The notes under the pieces were generated by a model. The model searched no databases. It was not told the origin of the DNA and saw only the letters and a program-made list of their open reading frames with translations. DNA of 64,000 nucleotides. It comes from Lysobacterales bacterium (lineage in GTDB: Bacteria; Pseudomonadota; Gammaproteobacteria; Xanthomonadales; Ahniellaceae). How positions within the stretch are numbered: position 1 is the first letter of the stretch; each line of letters begins with the position of its first letter. The DNA is taken from contig JADKHK010000005.1 of assembly GCA_016721845.1 (NCBI GenBank), positions 235,001 through 299,000 of the forward strand, written 5' to 3'. This document shows, piece after piece, positions 62,425-64,000 of this stretch. The translations under genes and the position numbers were made by a program.

Positions 62425-64000
62425 TCAGCCGTCGAGCGACACCCGCTTGCGGTTGTCGCTGGAGACGCGGTCGATGAGCTTGTTGAGCGGGTCGATGCCG
62501 GCGTCGTAGGGCAGTTCATCGACGACGACCGTGATCTTGCCCTCGGGTTGGTCGATGCGGTGCTTCTTCAGGTACAGCACCTTTTCGTCCTTTTCCTCGG
62601 CGCCCTTGGCGCGCGCGAAGATGCCGATGTCGATGTCGTCGGCCAGCACGAGATCGCTCTCCTTGCCGATGCCGTCGGACAGTTTCTTCGAGGCTTTCCA
62701 GGCAATCGTCACTTCGTACTTGCCGTTGTCGAGCTTCCTCGCGGTCACTTCCTCGGCGCGGTTGTCGTAGAAGCTGATGCGCTCGAACAGGTCGGTGATC
62801 AGTTGCTGCTTGTCAGCCGGTGCGACGGCGCGGAACTCCGCGATCAGCTCCTTCGAGATCGTGTACGGCGGCTCCTGGAACTTCACCTTGGCGATGTAGT
62901 TGCGCAGCGCCAGATTGATGGCGTCGGCGCCGATCTCGTCCTTGAGGCGATACATCACCAGCGAACCCTTGCGATAGTGGACGTAGCCCTGACTGTCCTC
63001 GACGTGGTCGAGCGGCAGTTCCTCGATGACTTCGCCGCCACGGCCGCGCAGGTACGCATCGAGTTCGTACTTGAGGAACTTGCGCATCTTGTTTGCGCCG
63101 TACTCCCGCTCCATCACCATCAGGGCCGAATACTGCGCCATCGTCTCGCTCATCAGGGTCGCGCCCTGCGCATTGGCGCCGATCACCTGGTGTGCCCACC
63201 ACTGGTGCGCAAGTTCATGCGCGGTGACGTAGAACACGTAGTCGACCGCGTCCTCGGCGTCGACATCGGCGATGAAGCCGATCGCTTCCGAATACGGAAT
63301 CGTGTTCGGGAACGACTGCGCGAAGCTGGCGTAGCCCGGGAATTCGAGGATGCGGAACTGGCGATGCTGGTAGGGCCCGAAGTGCGTCGTGAAATAGTCC
63401 AGCGACTTCTTGCTGGACTCGATCATGCGGTCAACGTTGTACGGGTGCTTGCGGTCGTAATAAACCTCGATCGCGACATCGTGCCAGCGGTCCTTCTTCA
63501 CGGCCCAGTCGGCGCTCAGGTAGGACCAGAAGCCGAGGATCGGTGCATCCATCTCGTAGCGGAAGCAGCGGCGGTCGGCACCGGCAGCGTCGTGATCGGA
63601 CCACTCCCGTTGCAGGTAGCCGGGTGCCATCGCGATCTGGTCGGGGCTGGTACAGACCGTGCTCTTGAAGTCGAGCCAGTCGGAGTCGTCGCTGAGATAG
63701 CTCTCGGTCCGCGCGGCGGTCTCCAACTTCGGCATGCGCCGCGGATCGCCGAGTCCGCGTTCGCGGCGTTCGTTGCGGTCCTGGATTTCGAGACCGGCCT
63801 GGTATCCGAACTGCGGGAAATAGGCGAGGTTGTCGAAGAACGTCCCGTTGTGATGGATGCGCCCGGCCTGTCCGTTGTTGGTGAAGCCCGGATTGCGGAT
63901 GTCGATGCGATAGCCGAAGTCGAATTCGGCGCCGGGCGGCAAGGGCGTCGCAAACGCGTAGACGCGCATGCCGTTGGCAGGATCGTCCTGCTTCAGGGTG
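62425..64000 (-). CDS. M1-family (aminopeptidase N-like) metallopeptidase, N-terminal part outside the window
   Basis: About 525 residues are visible; the frame is still open at the right edge. The zinc motif is HELAHQWW, with the third ligand in SETMAQYSALMVME. The usual GAMEN exopeptidase motif is not seen in its standard place before HELAH; the corresponding segment reads GYASFAQSFPNTIPYSEA. The C-terminus (LYLKKHRIDQPEGKITVVVDE) is an Ig-like domain. Related proteins in Lysobacterales are fused to an ABC-2 permease N-terminus, so that fusion may start beyond the window. The only internal ATG near the edge is at 63969, which is unlikely to be the true start. Confidence 0.85.
   Translation of the reverse strand, partial: TLKQDDPANGMRVYAFATPLPPGAEFDFGYRIDIRNPGFTNNGQAGRIHHNGTFFDNLAYFPQFGYQAGLEIQDRNERRERGLGDPRRMPKLETAARTESYLSDDSDWLDFKSTVCTSPDQIAMAPGYLQREWSDHDAAGADRRCFRYEMDAPILGFWSYLSADWAVKKDRWHDVAIEVYYDRKHPYNVDRMIESSKKSLDYFTTHFGPYQHRQFRILEFPGYASFAQSFPNTIPYSEAIGFIADVDAEDAVDYVFYVTAHELAHQWWAHQVIGANAQGATLMSETMAQYSALMVMEREYGANKMRKFLKYELDAYLRGRGGEVIEELPLDHVEDSQGYVHYRKGSLVMYRLKDEIGADAINLALRNYIAKVKFQEPPYTISKELIAEFRAVAPADKQQLITDLFERISFYDNRAEEVTARKLDNGKYEVTIAWKASKKLSDGIGKESDLVLADDIDIGIFARAKGAEEKDEKVLYLKKHRIDQPEGKITVVVDELPYDAGIDPLNKLIDRVSSDNRKRVSLDG

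Overview
The window is about 64 kb of GC-rich, gene-dense bacterial chromosome. The rRNA, the Gram-negative envelope genes (secretin, TonB receptor, lipoprotein RlpA), the mre/mrd-mltB-rlpA-dacA-lipBA block, a split class II ribonucleotide reductase of the Pseudomonas NrdJa/NrdJb kind and a secreted protein ending in a GFE tail all point to a gammaproteobacterium, most likely in Lysobacterales (Xanthomonadales). The genus cannot be fixed from this sequence alone.

Layout. 1-2421: 3' part of a 23S rRNA gene, a tRNA-free spacer, 5S rRNA and a strong terminator. 2.6-7.2 kb: a TPR-sulfotransferase translationally overlapped with a TonB-dependent receptor, closed by a near-perfect bidirectional terminator. 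7.2-11.3 kb (minus): gatCAB for tRNA-dependent amidation, followed by a PfkB-family kinase. 11.4-24.2 kb (plus): mreBCD-mrdA-rodA-mltB-rlpA-dacA-ybeD-lipB-lipA, tightly packed, then prc. This unit couples side-wall peptidoglycan synthesis and trimming with lipoate biosynthesis. 24.2-28.7 kb (minus): M17 aminopeptidase, HAD hydrolase, orphan PstS-like binding protein and a DegP/DegQ-type protease.

28.8-32.9 kb: the ribonucleotide reductase locus. It has a promoter with an NrdR-like box, two tiny coupled leader ORFs, nrdJa, a lysine/alanine-repeat histone H1-like gene, and nrdJb. The cysteine tail of nrdJb lies behind an A9 homopolymer. 32.9-42.4 kb: mixed housekeeping and accessory genes: deoxyinosine glycosylase, NRDE/TANGO2 protein, Tat-lipoprotein PhoD phosphatase, GlxA-type regulator, M13 peptidase, EamA transporter and a PadR/sensor-domain pair. 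42.8-46.1 kb: secreted thermolysin-type protease and a secreted beta-helix protein.

46.2-51.6 kb (minus): a five-gene unit of DUF454, PyrR-like phosphoribosyltransferase, sterol desaturase, ECF sigma factor and Ser/Thr kinase-TPR. 51.8-53.3 kb: a complete LuxR/LuxI acyl-homoserine-lactone module with two overlapping lux-box palindromes before luxI. 53.4-54.7 kb: dinB and a small protein. 54.7-59.7 kb: gspC-gspD-gspE of a type II secretion system, whose ATPase lacks the usual zinc cysteines, plus a coupled membrane protein. 59.8-64 kb: DUF2884 protein, CPBP protease, glutathione S-transferase and a truncated M1-type peptidase.

The most unusual points are the nrdJ locus architecture (leader ORFs, interposed H1-like gene, slippery A9 before the redox tail), the tandem lux boxes, the cysteine-less GspE in a truncated gsp cluster, and the linked sterol desaturase/ECF/kinase operon. 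No IS element, prophage block, CRISPR array or tRNA gene was seen.
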